Part shown: in pieces, positions 26,066 to 34,232 of the stretch
How the letters are laid out: the number at the start of each line of letters is the position of its first letter
How positions within the stretch are numbered: position 1 is the stretch's first letter
Origin: Paenibacillus sp. FSL R7-0273
Lineage (GTDB): Bacteria > Bacillota > Bacilli > Paenibacillales > Paenibacillaceae
DNA: 64,000 nucleotides
Reading direction: 5' to 3'
NCBI RefSeq assembly: GCF_000758625.1
Contig: NZ_CP009283.1
Location: forward strand, 4,847,501 to 4,911,500
The notes under the pieces: generated by a model
Seen by the model: the letters and a program-made list of their open reading frames with translations, nothing else
Told to the model about the DNA's origin: nothing
The model's database searches: none
Position numbers and translations under genes: made by a program

Positions 26066-26794
26066 TTAATTCATTCTGTCTAACGCAGTCATAACAGTAT
26101 CTTGCACTGACAGATGAGTCTTACTTTCCAGTGTTAACAGCCGTAAAAGCACATTGATCGTTTGCCGGAAGCTGATCACACTTGAACCTATTTCCCCGTG
26201 TGCCCCGGTATGAATAGCAATTGTTCCTGAGGGCAGCAGGAAAGCGGAATCTTTAGTTACCGTATGTATTTCATCGAACATTGCAACAATATATTCCTTC
26301 GGAATTCCCCTTCTGACTACCTCTGGCTGTATAGCAATTACATCTTTAATGATCGCATCATCGCTGTAGCCTATCCCGGCTTGAACCACCAGTTCGCCAG
26401 AATCTGACGGAAAATATGTAATCCCGATACAGGCGTAATTACTCACCATCCGGGCAGCTAGCACGAGCTCTACTGTGAGTATGGAATGCTTTTTACATGT
26501 ATAGTTTATCAAAGGGAAAGCGCGCTCAATCCTCTCCCTCACTGGGTACGGGGCAAATGGGGGTTCATCCAGCCAAACTCGGGCACGTCGATAACGGCCA
26601 AGGTCGTGAAAGTTCATCAGCATTAGGGGTTCCTCCGGGATGTTGTTATACATGCACATAGAAAGGGCCATCCCTATCATAAACGATGATTTTACCGGTG
26701 TCTGTGCTATGCGAAGGCTCAATCGCATGTTTTCTCTTTCAACTATTCTGGCTGGGCTGTACACGGGCAGAAGATGAGGAGTGTCTTGCAACAT
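26066..26794 (-). CDS. Unknown 242-residue protein
   Basis: The family is not recognised. The protein is soluble, with a conserved-looking core VVQAGIGYSDDAIIKDVIAI and a Gly/His-rich segment AIHTGAHGEIGSS near residue 195. The upstream ATG lacks a ribosome site; an internal ATG at 26728 behind GAAAGAGAAAAC is an alternative start. It is the first gene of the small-gene cluster that runs down to 22.8 kb. A four-copy dyad repeat lies immediately upstream. Confidence 0.55.
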   Translation of the reverse strand: MLQDTPHLLPVYSPARIVERENMRLSLRIAQTPVKSSFMIGMALSMCMYNNIPEEPLMLMNFHDLGRYRRARVWLDEPPFAPYPVRERIERAFPLINYTCKKHSILTVELVLAARMVSNYACIGITYFPSDSGELVVQAGIGYSDDAIIKDVIAIQPEVVRRGIPKEYIVAMFDEIHTVTKDSAFLLPSGTIAIHTGAHGEIGSSVISFRQTINVLLRLLTLESKTHLSVQDTVMTALDRMN

Positions 26795-26812
26795 GGGTAC
26801 TACAAGCAGATT

Positions 26813-27000
26813 CTAACGGACCCACACGCTCTTATTTTCGCTAAAACCAACCTTTAGTAGCTTCAACGGACTCAGATGCTCTTATCTGCGGTGATTTACG
26901 CCAAGAACGTCGGTTTGGGAGGAAATAGCGGCGCTGGGGTCCGTTAGAAATCTGAAAGGTGCTCCAGAGTGAAAATAAGGGCTGTACGGTCCGTTAGCGG
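26813..27000. repeat. Four-unit dyad repeat with 50 bp unit spacing
   Basis: The motif CTAACGGACCCACACGCTCT (continuing TATTTTCGCT) at 26813 recurs as a variant 50 bp later (CAACGGACTC, 26864). Two reverse copies end at 26947 (TCCGTTAG) and 50 bp later at 26997. The outer copies match best as inverted repeats (about 25 of 33 bases). The region lies between the unknown gene cluster and sigF and carries no gene. Confidence 0.8.
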
Positions 27001-27132
27001 CCTCCGGCACCTTCTTCAGCTGCTGGAGCATCCAGCTCAATAGTGCGGATGCAGCACAGGTTCCGCGTTGAATTCGGTTACTAAAGCGCCTAACCGCAGT
27101 ATTGACTCCTCTCCAAGTTCCAAAAGCAAAAA

Positions 27133-27156
27133 AAACCGCCCCTCCCGAGGCGGTTT
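27133..27156 (-). terminator. Distal terminator of the spoIIA operon
   Basis: AAACCGCC and GGCGGTTT enclose an eight-base loop, and the minus strand continues with TTTTTTTTGC. It lies about 440 bp beyond the sigF stop; no other minus-strand gene is in between, so the transcript would carry a long untranslated tail. Confidence 0.75.
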
Positions 27157-27179
27157 AAACCGTACCGTATACTGCACCC

Positions 27180-27560
27180 GTCACATCATTCCCCATACCT
27201 TGCTCCAAGCATCATACTGCGCACCCGGTTTTACACTTACTGGTTACTCTCAATACTTACGTTACTTACTACTCTTATCCTAACTGCCCGGCATTGGCGC
27301 TTACTTCTGCACTTGACCTAAACGCTTATGCTACTTACTACTCTCGTCCCGGCTGCTCCGCCATTGACGCTCACTTCTACCCTTGACCTAATCACACTCG
27401 GCCTTTCCAGATACTTGTTACTCATGTCCTTACACTCTCAGTCTTGCGCTTCCTAGCCACACAGTGATCGTTCTTACGTTGTTACACGCACAAGAATCAC
27501 CTGTACTCACTGTCCCAATCCTGCACTCACTTTTACTTTCGCTCTTACCATTGTTCCTGC
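27180..27560. repeat. Low-complexity tail of the spoIIA operon with a tandem duplication
   Basis: Plus-strand words such as CTTAC, TTACTT and CACTT recur every 8-12 bases over about 380 bp. Within it a unit of about 66 bp is duplicated in tandem at 27257-27320 and 27325-27390, both ending in TTGACCTA. No convincing gene is present. The region lies between the sigF stop and the terminator at 27133. Confidence 0.75.
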
Positions 27561-27593
27561 GTGACTCCCAATCCGCTACGCTCCCTGCCCATC

Positions 27594-28349
27594 TTACTGG
27601 GCAATCTGCTCCCGGATGTTCGCGAGGATCTTTTTCTCCAGCCTCGATACCTGCACCTGCGAGATGCCGAGGCGGCTGGCGACTTCGGACTGGGTCTGGT
27701 CGCGGTAGTAGCGCAGGTAGACAATCAGGCGCTCGCGTTCGGTGAGCGCGCCTATGGCTTCGCTCAGCGCGAGCTTGTCGAACCAGCGCTCCTGCGACTC
27801 GTCGGCGATCTGGTCGATCAGGGTGATCGGGTCGCCGTCGTTCTCGAACACGGTCTCGTGGATCGAGGTCGGCGGCTTGTTCGCCTCCTGGGCAAACACG
27901 ATTTCTTCCGGTGTTACACCAAGCGCCTCCGCAACCTCACCGATGGTCGGCAGGCGGTCCAGCGTTTTGGACATCTCGTCCTTCATCTTACGCACCTTGT
28001 TGGCCATCTCCTTGAGGGAGCGGCTGACCTTCAGGGTTCCATCGTCGCGCAGGAAGCGCTGGATCTCGCCGATAATCATCGGCACGGCGTAGGTGGAGAA
28101 CTTGACCTCATAGCTGAGGTCAAATTTGTCGACGGACTTGAGCAGTCCGATACAACCGATCTGGAACAAATCATCCGGCTCGTATCCGCGGTTCATAAAC
28201 CGCTGCACCACCGACCAGACGAGCCGGATGTTGCAGCTTACGAGCGTGTCGCGGGCCAGGTTATCCCCGGCCTGACTGAGCGCGATAAGACGTTTGACCT
28301 CCGCATCGTCCAAATAGGTCGGCGGAGCTTTTTTTGATTCAGCTTCCAT
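27594..28349 (-). CDS. sigF: Sporulation sigma factor F
   Basis: The first compartment-specific sigma factor of sporulation, active in the forespore. The 251-residue protein has region 2 (RFMNRGYEPDDLFQIGCIGL and VKFSTYAVPMIIGEIQRF), region 3 (RLPTIGEVAEALGV) and region 4 (LTEREREL-like LTERERLIVYLRYYRDQTQ, then VASRLGISQVQVSRLEKK). It is held inactive by SpoIIAB and freed by SpoIIAA. Length and order spoIIAA-spoIIAB-sigF equal the B. subtilis operon. The gap to spoIIAB is 11 bp. Confidence 0.97.
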   Translation of the reverse strand: MEAESKKAPPTYLDDAEVKRLIALSQAGDNLARDTLVSCNIRLVWSVVQRFMNRGYEPDDLFQIGCIGLLKSVDKFDLSYEVKFSTYAVPMIIGEIQRFLRDDGTLKVSRSLKEMANKVRKMKDEMSKTLDRLPTIGEVAEALGVTPEEIVFAQEANKPPTSIHETVFENDGDPITLIDQIADESQERWFDKLALSEAIGALTERERLIVYLRYYRDQTQSEVASRLGISQVQVSRLEKKILANIREQIAQ

Positions 28350-28360
28350 GGCTCCAACCC

Positions 28361-28816
28361 CTAATTGTATAAAGCTTTTTTGGAGACGATTGTTTTCTTC
28401 ATGGAGATAGAAGTGCCCCGGCCCGGCTCGCTGGTTACTTCGAAACCATCCATGAAGTTCTCCATAATGGTAAAGCCCATTCCCGACCGCTCCAGCTCCG
28501 GCTTGGACGTGTACAGCGGCTGCTGTGCCAGCTCCAGATCCTCAATCCCGTTGCCCTGATCCTCAATGGTCAGATGGACGGTTTCATGCTCGATTCTGGC
28601 CGAGATACTGACAAGCCCTTCCGGGTTGCTGTCATAGCCGTGAATAATACAGTTGGTGACCGCTTCTGATACAACCGTCTTCAGGTCATTCAGTTCATCC
28701 ATAGTCGGATCAAGCCGCGAGACGAAGGCCGCTACGACGACACGCGCGAACGATTCGTTCTCCGAGAGGGCGGCAAACTGGACACTCATGAAGTTACCAG
28801 CTTCACTCTTTGTCAT
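28361..28816 (-). CDS. spoIIAB: Anti-sigma F factor and SpoIIAA kinase
   Basis: A GHKL-fold kinase of 151 residues that binds sigma F and phosphorylates SpoIIAA. The Bergerat ATP site is intact: N box [13 protein letters not shown]1 box DQGNGI and G2 box [13 protein letters not shown]. The start ATG overlaps the spoIIAA stop by four bases, which fits balanced translation of the partner-switch pair. The first residues ([14 protein letters not shown]) match the family start. Confidence 0.97.
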   Translation of the reverse strand: MTKSEAGNFMSVQFAALSENESFARVVVAAFVSRLDPTMDELNDLKTVVSEAVTNCIIHGYDSNPEGLVSISARIEHETVHLTIEDQGNGIEDLELAQQPLYTSKPELERSGMGFTIMENFMDGFEVTSEPGRGTSISMKKTIVSKKALYN

Positions 28817-29166
28817 AACGCAACCTCCAAATCCGAGAGCGCTGCGCTCTCGTCGTCATATAGGGACATGATTTTGAACAGGCCCGACATTTCCAGCAGC
28901 CGCTTCACCGGTGCGGTTGCATCGCAGACTGCCATTTTACCGCCCTTGCTGCGGATCAGCTTGTACCTTCCTAGAATGACACCGAGACCCGAGCTGTCCA
29001 TGAACTGCAGCTCCTTCAGGCTGAGAATCAGATGCTCGACCTGGCCCCGCATAATGGCTTCATCCATTTCCATCCGAACATAATCGGCTGCGTGATGATC
29101 CAGCTCTCCATACAAACGGACAACCAGCACACCCCGGTGATGCTCCATCTCCACATGGGAATTCAT
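28813..29166 (-). CDS. spoIIAA: Anti-anti-sigma F factor
   Basis: A STAS-domain protein of 117 residues, the same length as the B. subtilis protein. In unphosphorylated form it releases sigma F from SpoIIAB. The phosphorylated serine corresponds to Ser58 in [25 protein letters not shown] near residue 21 is also conserved. The open frame extends 36 codons further upstream, but ATG at 29166 behind GAGGAGAG gives the family N-terminus. Confidence 0.96.
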   Translation of the reverse strand: MNSHVEMEHHRGVLVVRLYGELDHHAADYVRMEMDEAIMRGQVEHLILSLKELQFMDSSGLGVILGRYKLIRSKGGKMAVCDATAPVKRLLEMSGLFKIMSLYDDESAALSDLEVAL

Positions 29167-29234
29167 ACTTGCCACTCTCCTCTTCGTTGCTTTCAAACCG
29201 CCCTGTAACCATTGCTTTCCCCTACAAGGACAAG

Positions 29235-29264
29235 GTTTTCTACACGGCAAAGAGTGATTCCTGC
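29235..29264 (-). promoter_or_regulatory. Candidate sigma-H promoter of the spoIIA operon
   Basis: On the minus strand GCAGGAATC (29256-29264) fits the sigma-H -35 consensus RnAGGAWWW and GTAGAAAAC (29235-29243) fits the -10 consensus RnnGAATWW except for one base. The spacer is 12 bp. It lies 69 bp before the spoIIAA start, in the dacF-spoIIAA gap, where the sigma-H promoter is known in B. subtilis. Confidence 0.7.
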
Positions 29265-29339
29265 CTCGCGACAAAACTAGAAGAAAACCCCCATGAATCT
29301 ACAGAAGTCACAGGGGGAATCTACAAAATACACGCTATA

Positions 29340-30536
29340 TTAATCAATCGTAAACAGCGAGCCTGCAGTCCGCTTGAACAGCTTCCACCAGCCGGCCTTA
29401 GCCACATCCTCGCCTGCTTTCAGCTCATACTCCTTGATGACGCTTGTGCCCTGGTAGACAACCAGCTTCCCGATGGTCTGATCTGCGGCGACCGGCGCCT
29501 TGATATCCTCCTGCAGCACGACCTCGTTGCGGATGCCTTCCTGGGTAACGCCCTTCTTGAGCAGCACGCTGTACGTTTCCTTGGCGGTGACCGGCAGCTC
29601 CTTTTTAACGCCTTTTTCAATCTTCAGGGTGCCGATGGCATCTCCGGATTTATAGATCGTATGCATCTTATACTGGGAAAAGAGATAGTCGAACATGCCC
29701 GACACCTCGCTGTTTCGCGTCTTGGTGTTCGGTTCCCCCAGCACCACGGCAACGGCGCGCAGCCCGTCTCTGGCCGCAGTGGCCGAGAGGCAGAACTTGG
29801 CTTCGGACGTATATCCGGTCTTCAGGCCGTCTGCACCGGTATAAAAACGCACCAGCTTGTTCGTGTTAACCAGCCAGAACGGCTTCTCCGTATCCTTGCG
29901 CAGATAGTCCTGGTAGGAGCCGGTATATTTGATGATCCGTTCATGCTTCAGGAGCTCCCGGCTGATGACGGCAATGTCATGAGCGGATGAATAATGGTTC
30001 TCCGCAGGCAGCCCGTTACAGTTGGCAAAGTGGGTATCCTTCAGGCCCAGCTCCTCCGCTTTGCTGTTCATCATGTCGACAAAGGCGCTCTCTGATCCGG
30101 CAATCTTCTCCGCCATCGCCACAGAGGCATCATTACCGGAAGCCATTGCGATGCCCTTGAGCATCTCATCGACGCTCATCTCTTCACCGGGCTCCAGAAA
30201 AATCTGCGAACCGCCCATCGAGGCGGCATATTCACTGGTCCGCACCATGTCGGTCAATTGCAGACGGCCTTCATCCAGCGCCTCCACCGTAAGCAGCATC
30301 GTCATAATTTTGGTGATGCTTGCCGGCGGCAGCTTGTCGTGACTGTTTTTTTCGTAAATGATTGTGCCGGTCCCCGCATCCATCAGGATGGCAGAGCGCG
30401 CATTCGGGGCGAGATCTGCAGCAGCGGCGGTATTGCCGGTGCCTTTAGCCTTTTCCTCCGCTGCAGCACCTCCGGCCGCTCCCAGTACGGAAACAGCGAT
30501 ACACAGCATAAGCGTTAACATACGTATTTTTCTCAA
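29340..30536 (-). CDS. dacF: D-alanyl-D-alanine carboxypeptidase DacF
   Basis: A penicillin-binding protein that trims the terminal D-Ala of cortex peptidoglycan peptides during sporulation. From the TTG start at 30536 (AGGAGGGG six bases upstream) the product has 398 residues: a signal peptide of about 26 residues, a peptidase S11 domain with active Ser73 in PASITK, SGN at 133-135 and KTG at 239-241, and a C-terminal PBP5-like beta domain. An in-frame ATG at 30566 has no ribosome site. The position upstream of spoIIAA is that of B. subtilis dacF. Confidence 0.94.
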   Translation of the reverse strand: MRKIRMLTLMLCIAVSVLGAAGGAAAEEKAKGTGNTAAAADLAPNARSAILMDAGTGTIIYEKNSHDKLPPASITKIMTMLLTVEALDEGRLQLTDMVRTSEYAASMGGSQIFLEPGEEMSVDEMLKGIAMASGNDASVAMAEKIAGSESAFVDMMNSKAEELGLKDTHFANCNGLPAENHYSSAHDIAVISRELLKHERIIKYTGSYQDYLRKDTEKPFWLVNTNKLVRFYTGADGLKTGYTSEAKFCLSATAARDGLRAVAVVLGEPNTKTRNSEVSGMFDYLFSQYKMHTIYKSGDAIGTLKIEKGVKKELPVTAKETYSVLLKKGVTQEGIRNEVVLQEDIKAPVAADQTIGKLVVYQGTSVIKEYELKAGEDVAKAGWWKLFKRTAGSLFTID

Positions 30537-30627
30537 AATAGTTCCCCTCCTGAACATTACCTTCATTTCACAGGTACTGTATTCCAGTCTGGTCAGAAAG
30601 GCAGGAAATTATTCCAGTTTTCTATAT

Positions 30628-30680
30628 AAAAAAAGGGCCTTCCCTGCGTCCTCACGGATTCTGCAGAGAAAGCCCCTTTG
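30628..30680 (-). terminator. Terminator behind the 30.7 kb gene
   Basis: An imperfect stem pairs AAAGGGCCTTCCCTGC with GCAGAGAAAGCCCCTTT; the minus strand then runs into seven T. It separates the 30.7 kb gene from dacF. Confidence 0.75.
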
Positions 30681-30708
30681 CTGTTCACTCCAGGCAAGAC
30701 CAGGAGCA

Positions 30709-31134
30709 TTAGCCCCCGATTGCCATTGCGCTGAAAATAACCGGTCCAACCACAGTTGCAGTAGAATTGGCATCTTGATTCTCAACGATCAGCTGATAGT
30801 TTTGCGTACCTGCCGGCACGTTGATGTCTACCATGTGCAGGGAGATAATACCGTGATCATTAAAGAGATCTTCATATTCTACACGAGCATAAAAAATCTC
30901 CGAGCCTGCACGCCAGATGCGCACAAGGATGTTCGGCGTATCGAGCAGCACATTCACACCAATCGTCGCCTTGAGTTCAACCTTGTTCGGAAAATGCGCC
31001 GGTACCGCCGGGTCAATATACACCCCTACTCCAGCGATCTGTACACCTGCAGGGGAAATTGGAACCGGAATGTTAACACCGTTAGTAATGGGGGTAACCA
31101 CATGAGCATTGTAATCCAAAAGTGTTTTTACCAC
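30709..31134 (-). CDS. Unknown beta-rich protein, perhaps of the spore surface
   Basis: I do not recognise this 141-residue protein with certainty. It has no signal peptide, no Cys, and many Val, Ile and Asn residues in short strands. The end (YQLIVENQDANSTATVVGPV then IFSAMAIGG) resembles the last strands of jelly-roll domains such as those at the C-terminus of BclA-type exosporium proteins. GTG at 31134 follows a perfect AAAGGAGTG. It sits next to dacF and the spoIIA operon but has its own terminator. A spore-surface role is inference from fold impression and place. Confidence 0.65.
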   Translation of the reverse strand: MVKTLLDYNAHVVTPITNGVNIPVPISPAGVQIAGVGVYIDPAVPAHFPNKVELKATIGVNVLLDTPNILVRIWRAGSEIFYARVEYEDLFNDHGIISLHMVDINVPAGTQNYQLIVENQDANSTATVVGPVIFSAMAIGG

Positions 31135-31234
31135 AATCTATCACTCCTTTTCATAGGTATGCTTCAGTATATGAAGACTATGAAAAAGAGCTTGTGCATA
31201 TCTATTGATAGATTTGCCTAAATCTGTAGCAGAT

Positions 31235-32245
31235 TCATCTACGGGCAGCACTGTATTCTACAGCCGGCAGGCTGCTGCCGCGTCCAAGGTAGAGCCTGGA
31301 CACAGGCGGATAACGCCCTGCCCATTTGGCCGCCAGCAGCGGCAGCACTACGCCGACCAGTGTAAACGGGATTAGCCCGTAATCTGTACCAAGCAGCACC
31401 TTGAGGCTGTAATTCAGCGGCAGATGCAGATACATAATCGCGATTGTGTTGCGCCCCAGTCTGCCCATGAAGCCGAGCGGAAGCCGTTTAGACAATTGGT
31501 ATACAGCAGCGCAGATAGTCAGCGAGATCAGCAGCGGCACCGCCAGATCCAGCAGCAGCGCATCGTAATCCTTATATTTCATATCAAGGCTGTAGCTGAT
31601 GAATCCGCTGCGTTCCAGCCATAGCACAAGTGCACACAGCGGCAGCAGCAGCAGCAGCACGTAAGCACGGCTGATCAGCGCAGGAATGGCTTTTTTACCG
31701 TAAAATCCGATCGCATAATAAGTTACGGCGAGCAGGGCAACGTCGATGTTCCAGGGGAGGTTAAAGCTCTTTAGCGGCGTCAGTGCGATCAGATGAGATA
31801 GAAGGTACGCGGAGGCGATCAGAAGGATTTGGGTGCGGCGGCTGTATCTGACAATGTAACCAAAGAGCAGCTGTGTGAACAGGAGACAGGTGATGAACCA
31901 GAATACCCCGTAAGGTCCCGTCAGGGTCAAGCCCCCGTAGAGCAGCCTCGCGATATTTTCCAGGAATCCGGTGAAGTTGAGGGTATACAGCAGCATCCCG
32001 GCCGCAATCAGTAATCCGTAGGCAAAATAGGGTGTCATCAGCCCCTTCGTCCGCTTCACTGCCCAGCCGGTGTACCGCTCAGGCTCAATTGGCTTAAACA
32101 CCAGACCGCTCAGCAGAAAGAACAGCGGCATCCGGAACCAGGACAGATAGTGGTTGGCACCGGCATCGCCGGAATGTCCCATCACTACAAAAATAATGCT
32201 GAAGCCCTTGGCGGCATCAATCCATAACTCACGTCGTTTTTCCAC
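31235..32245 (-). CDS. Acyltransferase-3 family membrane protein
   Basis: A 336-residue membrane protein with about ten hydrophobic segments. The N-terminal LWIDAAKGFSIIFVVMGHSG contains the His of the acyltransferase-3 active site, and SWFRMPLFFLLSGLVF is the second typical motif. Such enzymes O-acetylate cell-wall or extracellular sugars across the membrane. The start is GTG at 32245 behind AAGGG. It stands alone, with a repeat array and an IS element upstream. Confidence 0.87.
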   Translation of the reverse strand: MEKRRELWIDAAKGFSIIFVVMGHSGDAGANHYLSWFRMPLFFLLSGLVFKPIEPERYTGWAVKRTKGLMTPYFAYGLLIAAGMLLYTLNFTGFLENIARLLYGGLTLTGPYGVFWFITCLLFTQLLFGYIVRYSRRTQILLIASAYLLSHLIALTPLKSFNLPWNIDVALLAVTYYAIGFYGKKAIPALISRAYVLLLLLPLCALVLWLERSGFISYSLDMKYKDYDALLLDLAVPLLISLTICAAVYQLSKRLPLGFMGRLGRNTIAIMYLHLPLNYSLKVLLGTDYGLIPFTLVGVVLPLLAAKWAGRYPPVSRLYLGRGSSLPAVEYSAARR

Positions 32246-32409
32246 TTTTCCCTTCCAACTCCTCCCAATCCAGTTTTATTTTTAATATAATTATAGAATG
32301 ATTGAATTACTTGTTCAAATTTTAATGAATATTTTCATGCAGTTTCAGAAAGTTAACTTCAGTTAACAACCTGTTATATACAAAAAAATGAGGCGTTGAG
32401 CCTAGAACC

Positions 32410-32559
32410 GGGACTTTTACCGTTATTTTCACGCCTCGGCTCACTTTCCGGGCTAACAACGGGACTTTTACCGTTATTTTCACGCCTCGGCCCACTTTCC
32501 GGGCTAACAACGGGACTTTTACCGTTATTTTCACGCCTCGGCTCACTTTCCAGGCTAAC
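32410..32559. repeat. 51 bp tandem repeat, left part (three units)
   Basis: GGGACTTTTACCGTTATTTT begins units at 32410, 32461 and 32512, exactly 51 bp apart; units differ at a few bases only. Each contains the small hairpin AACGG-N8-CCGTT. The array continues on the other side of the IS element at 33951, so the element split it. Open frames with 17-residue periods exist on the minus strand because 51 is a multiple of three. Confidence 0.92.
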
Positions 32560-32634
32560 CTCCACAGCCCCCTAAAGAAGTTGGAGTCCTCCCCCACAAA
32601 AATGTAGACTAGATACAGGAGGAGGATGAACGGT

Positions 32635-32949
32635 ATGGGACACTTAACAGGAACAAGAGAGAAGGCCGCGCAAGAGGTGTTGTCTGGCATTAAGGCAGCG
32701 GTGGTTGCCCGAAAGTATGGAGTGACCCCATCGACGGTGAATCAGTGGGTGAGAGATTACCGGGAAGCCCATGGGGAACAAGATCATCCGTATCCCCAAG
32801 ATCAGGTGGAGGAACTGAAACGCCTGCTGGATGTCGAGCAGAAATACGAGAAGGCTGTGAAGATCCTCGGTGAAAAGGAGCTAGAGATTGAGATTTTGCG
32901 TGAACTGCTAAAAAAGCCAACCCCTGCTTATCCGAAAAAATCGAGGTAG
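32635..32949 (+). CDS. IS3-family transposase OrfA
   Basis: The regulatory and DNA-binding half of an IS3-type transposase, about 104 residues. A helix-turn-helix (AAVVARKYGVTPSTVNQWVR) is followed by a leucine-rich helix (LKRLLDVEQKYEKAVKIL and ELEIEILRELL) suited for dimer formation. ATG at 32635 is nine bases behind AGGAGGAGG; an ATG at 32626 touches the ribosome site and is less likely. Near its end the sequence A AAA AAG allows a -1 shift into orfB. Confidence 0.88.
   Translation: MGHLTGTREKAAQEVLSGIKAAVVARKYGVTPSTVNQWVRDYREAHGEQDHPYPQDQVEELKRLLDVEQKYEKAVKILGEKELEIEILRELLKKPTPAYPKKSR
32910..32916 (+). other. Programmed -1 frameshift site A AAA AAG
   Basis: In the orfA frame the codons read CTA AAA AAG, so the heptamer is in the exact phase for a -1 slip. 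From 32916 the -1 frame is open without a stop into orfB and continues to 33887. This is the usual way IS3 elements make the OrfAB transposase. Confidence 0.8.
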
Positions 32950-32954
32950 CCGAT

Positions 32955-33887
32955 ATGTTCATTAAGCAGGGGAATAAAGCAGCGTTGGTACTACGTCTCG
33001 TGGGGCTAGCAGAGTCTACGTATTACGACCGTAAGAAACGCAAGTCACAGGATGCCCAGGCCGTACCTCAGGGGCGCGGAAGACCCGTACCCGGCTATTC
33101 CCTGACCGAGTCTGGAGAGAAGATTAGCGACGGGCAGATCCAGGAAATGCTTCTGGAACTGGTCGCTGGAGAAGAGCACGTGTACGGGTACAAGCTCCTG
33201 GCCAAGTGCTTATGGAACCAGCACAGCCTTAAGCTCAATCACAAGAAAAGCTACCGGCTGTGTCAGGCGCTGGAGATCCTGCAGCCCCAGCGTCACAAGC
33301 GCTTTAAGCATCCCCGGAAGCTGCCGGAGAACCGGGTTATTACCGGAGCGGGTCAGCTCTGGCAGATGGACATTAAGTACGGGTACGTGGCGGGCCGGGA
33401 CCGGCATTTCTTCGTCCTGAGCATTATCGATGTGTTTACCCGTGTCATCGTCGGCTACCACCGCGGATCGTCGTGTGAGGCCAAGCACGCCTGCCAGACG
33501 CTGGGACGCGCCATGGAGCAGCACTGCGCCCAGGACAGTGCACGCCCGGTGATCCGCACCGACAACGGCCCACAGTTCGTCAGCCACCTGTTTGGTGACA
33601 TGTGTGAAAGCTGGGAAATGACTCATGAACGCATTCCGCCTCGAACACCGGATTTAAATGCTTTTATTGAATCGTTCCACAGTAATATTGATCGGGATTT
33701 GTTCCGTAAAGAGGCATTCGAAACGTTCGACGAGGCCTATGAAGCCGTGGACCGGTACATGGATTTCTACAACAACCGGAGAATGCACACCAGCCTTCGC
33801 AACATGCCACCGGTTGAATTTTCAGAGTGGGTCATGGGCCTAGAAGACCGGTCCGCCTTCTTCTGGCCGAGGAAAAAAGCGAAATAA
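32955..33887 (+). CDS. IS3-family transposase OrfB (catalytic part)
   Basis: An rve-type integrase core of 310 residues from its first ATG, probably made mainly as an OrfAB fusion. The DDE triad is visible: Asp in GQLWQMDIKYG, Asp in VIRTDNGPQF and Glu in DLNAFIESFHS. The ending YNNRRMHTSLRNMPPVEF is typical of the family. The ATG at 32955 has no clear ribosome site, which agrees with expression by frameshift. Confidence 0.92.
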   Translation: MFIKQGNKAALVLRLVGLAESTYYDRKKRKSQDAQAVPQGRGRPVPGYSLTESGEKISDGQIQEMLLELVAGEEHVYGYKLLAKCLWNQHSLKLNHKKSYRLCQALEILQPQRHKRFKHPRKLPENRVITGAGQLWQMDIKYGYVAGRDRHFFVLSIIDVFTRVIVGYHRGSSCEAKHACQTLGRAMEQHCAQDSARPVIRTDNGPQFVSHLFGDMCESWEMTHERIPPRTPDLNAFIESFHSNIDRDLFRKEAFETFDEAYEAVDRYMDFYNNRRMHTSLRNMPPVEFSEWVMGLEDRSAFFWPRKKAK

Positions 33888-33950
33888 AGAGCATAGCTAC
33901 GACAAGTACCGGTTTTATACTGAGGACTCCGGGATAAGGGGGTCTCACCG

Positions 33951-34060
33951 TAACAACGGGACTTTTACCGTTATTTTCACGCCTTGGCTCACTTTCCGGG
34001 CTAACAACGGGACTTTTACCGTTATTTTCACGCCTCGGCCCACTTTCCGGGCTAACACGG
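33951..34060. repeat. 51 bp tandem repeat, right part (two units)
   Basis: Units start at 33958 and 34009 (GGGACTTTTACCGTTATTTT), again 51 bp apart and nearly identical to those left of the IS element. The remaining 170 bp up to the sigma gene hold its ribosome site and presumably its promoter; TGAAAC near 34125 could be an ECF -35 box, but I see no fitting -10. Confidence 0.88.
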
Positions 34061-34232
34061 CTAATCGGGAGCTATACCTTTGCCTGTAATCTATGTACGT
34101 CCGGTCCGTTAAGCAATAGGAAGCATGAAACGTTCTGTGCCCTCATTCATTCTCTGCCGGTAAAACAAATCATGTCACGAAACGATGCTCTGGGCTTGTT
34201 ATATAGGTATCAGACCATAGGAGGTGAAAAGC

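Larger units (their letters stand above)
32560..33950 (+). mobile_element. IS3-family insertion sequence, about 1.39 kb, apparently intact
   Basis: The element interrupts the 51 bp repeat array. The bases TAAC stand on both sides (32556-32559 and 33951-33954) but only once in intact units (GGCTAACAACGGG), which gives a four-base target duplication. The ends are imperfect inverted repeats: left CTCCACAGCCCCCT ... GGAGTCCTC (32560-32591), right complement CGGTGAGACCCCCT ... GGAGTCCTC (33922-33950). Inside are orfA and orfB in the -1 relation with a slippery heptamer. Both frames and the DDE residues are intact. Confidence 0.88.

Noticed and set aside
32322..32690. Minus-strand open frame across the left 51 bp array (122 codons)
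   Set aside because: It runs from inside the IS element through repeat units; two minus-strand frames are open at once, as expected for repeats rather than for a gene.
34125..34160. Autoregulated ECF promoter before the sigma factor gene
   Set aside because: TGAAAC is present, but no CGTA-like -10 stands at 16-17 bp.
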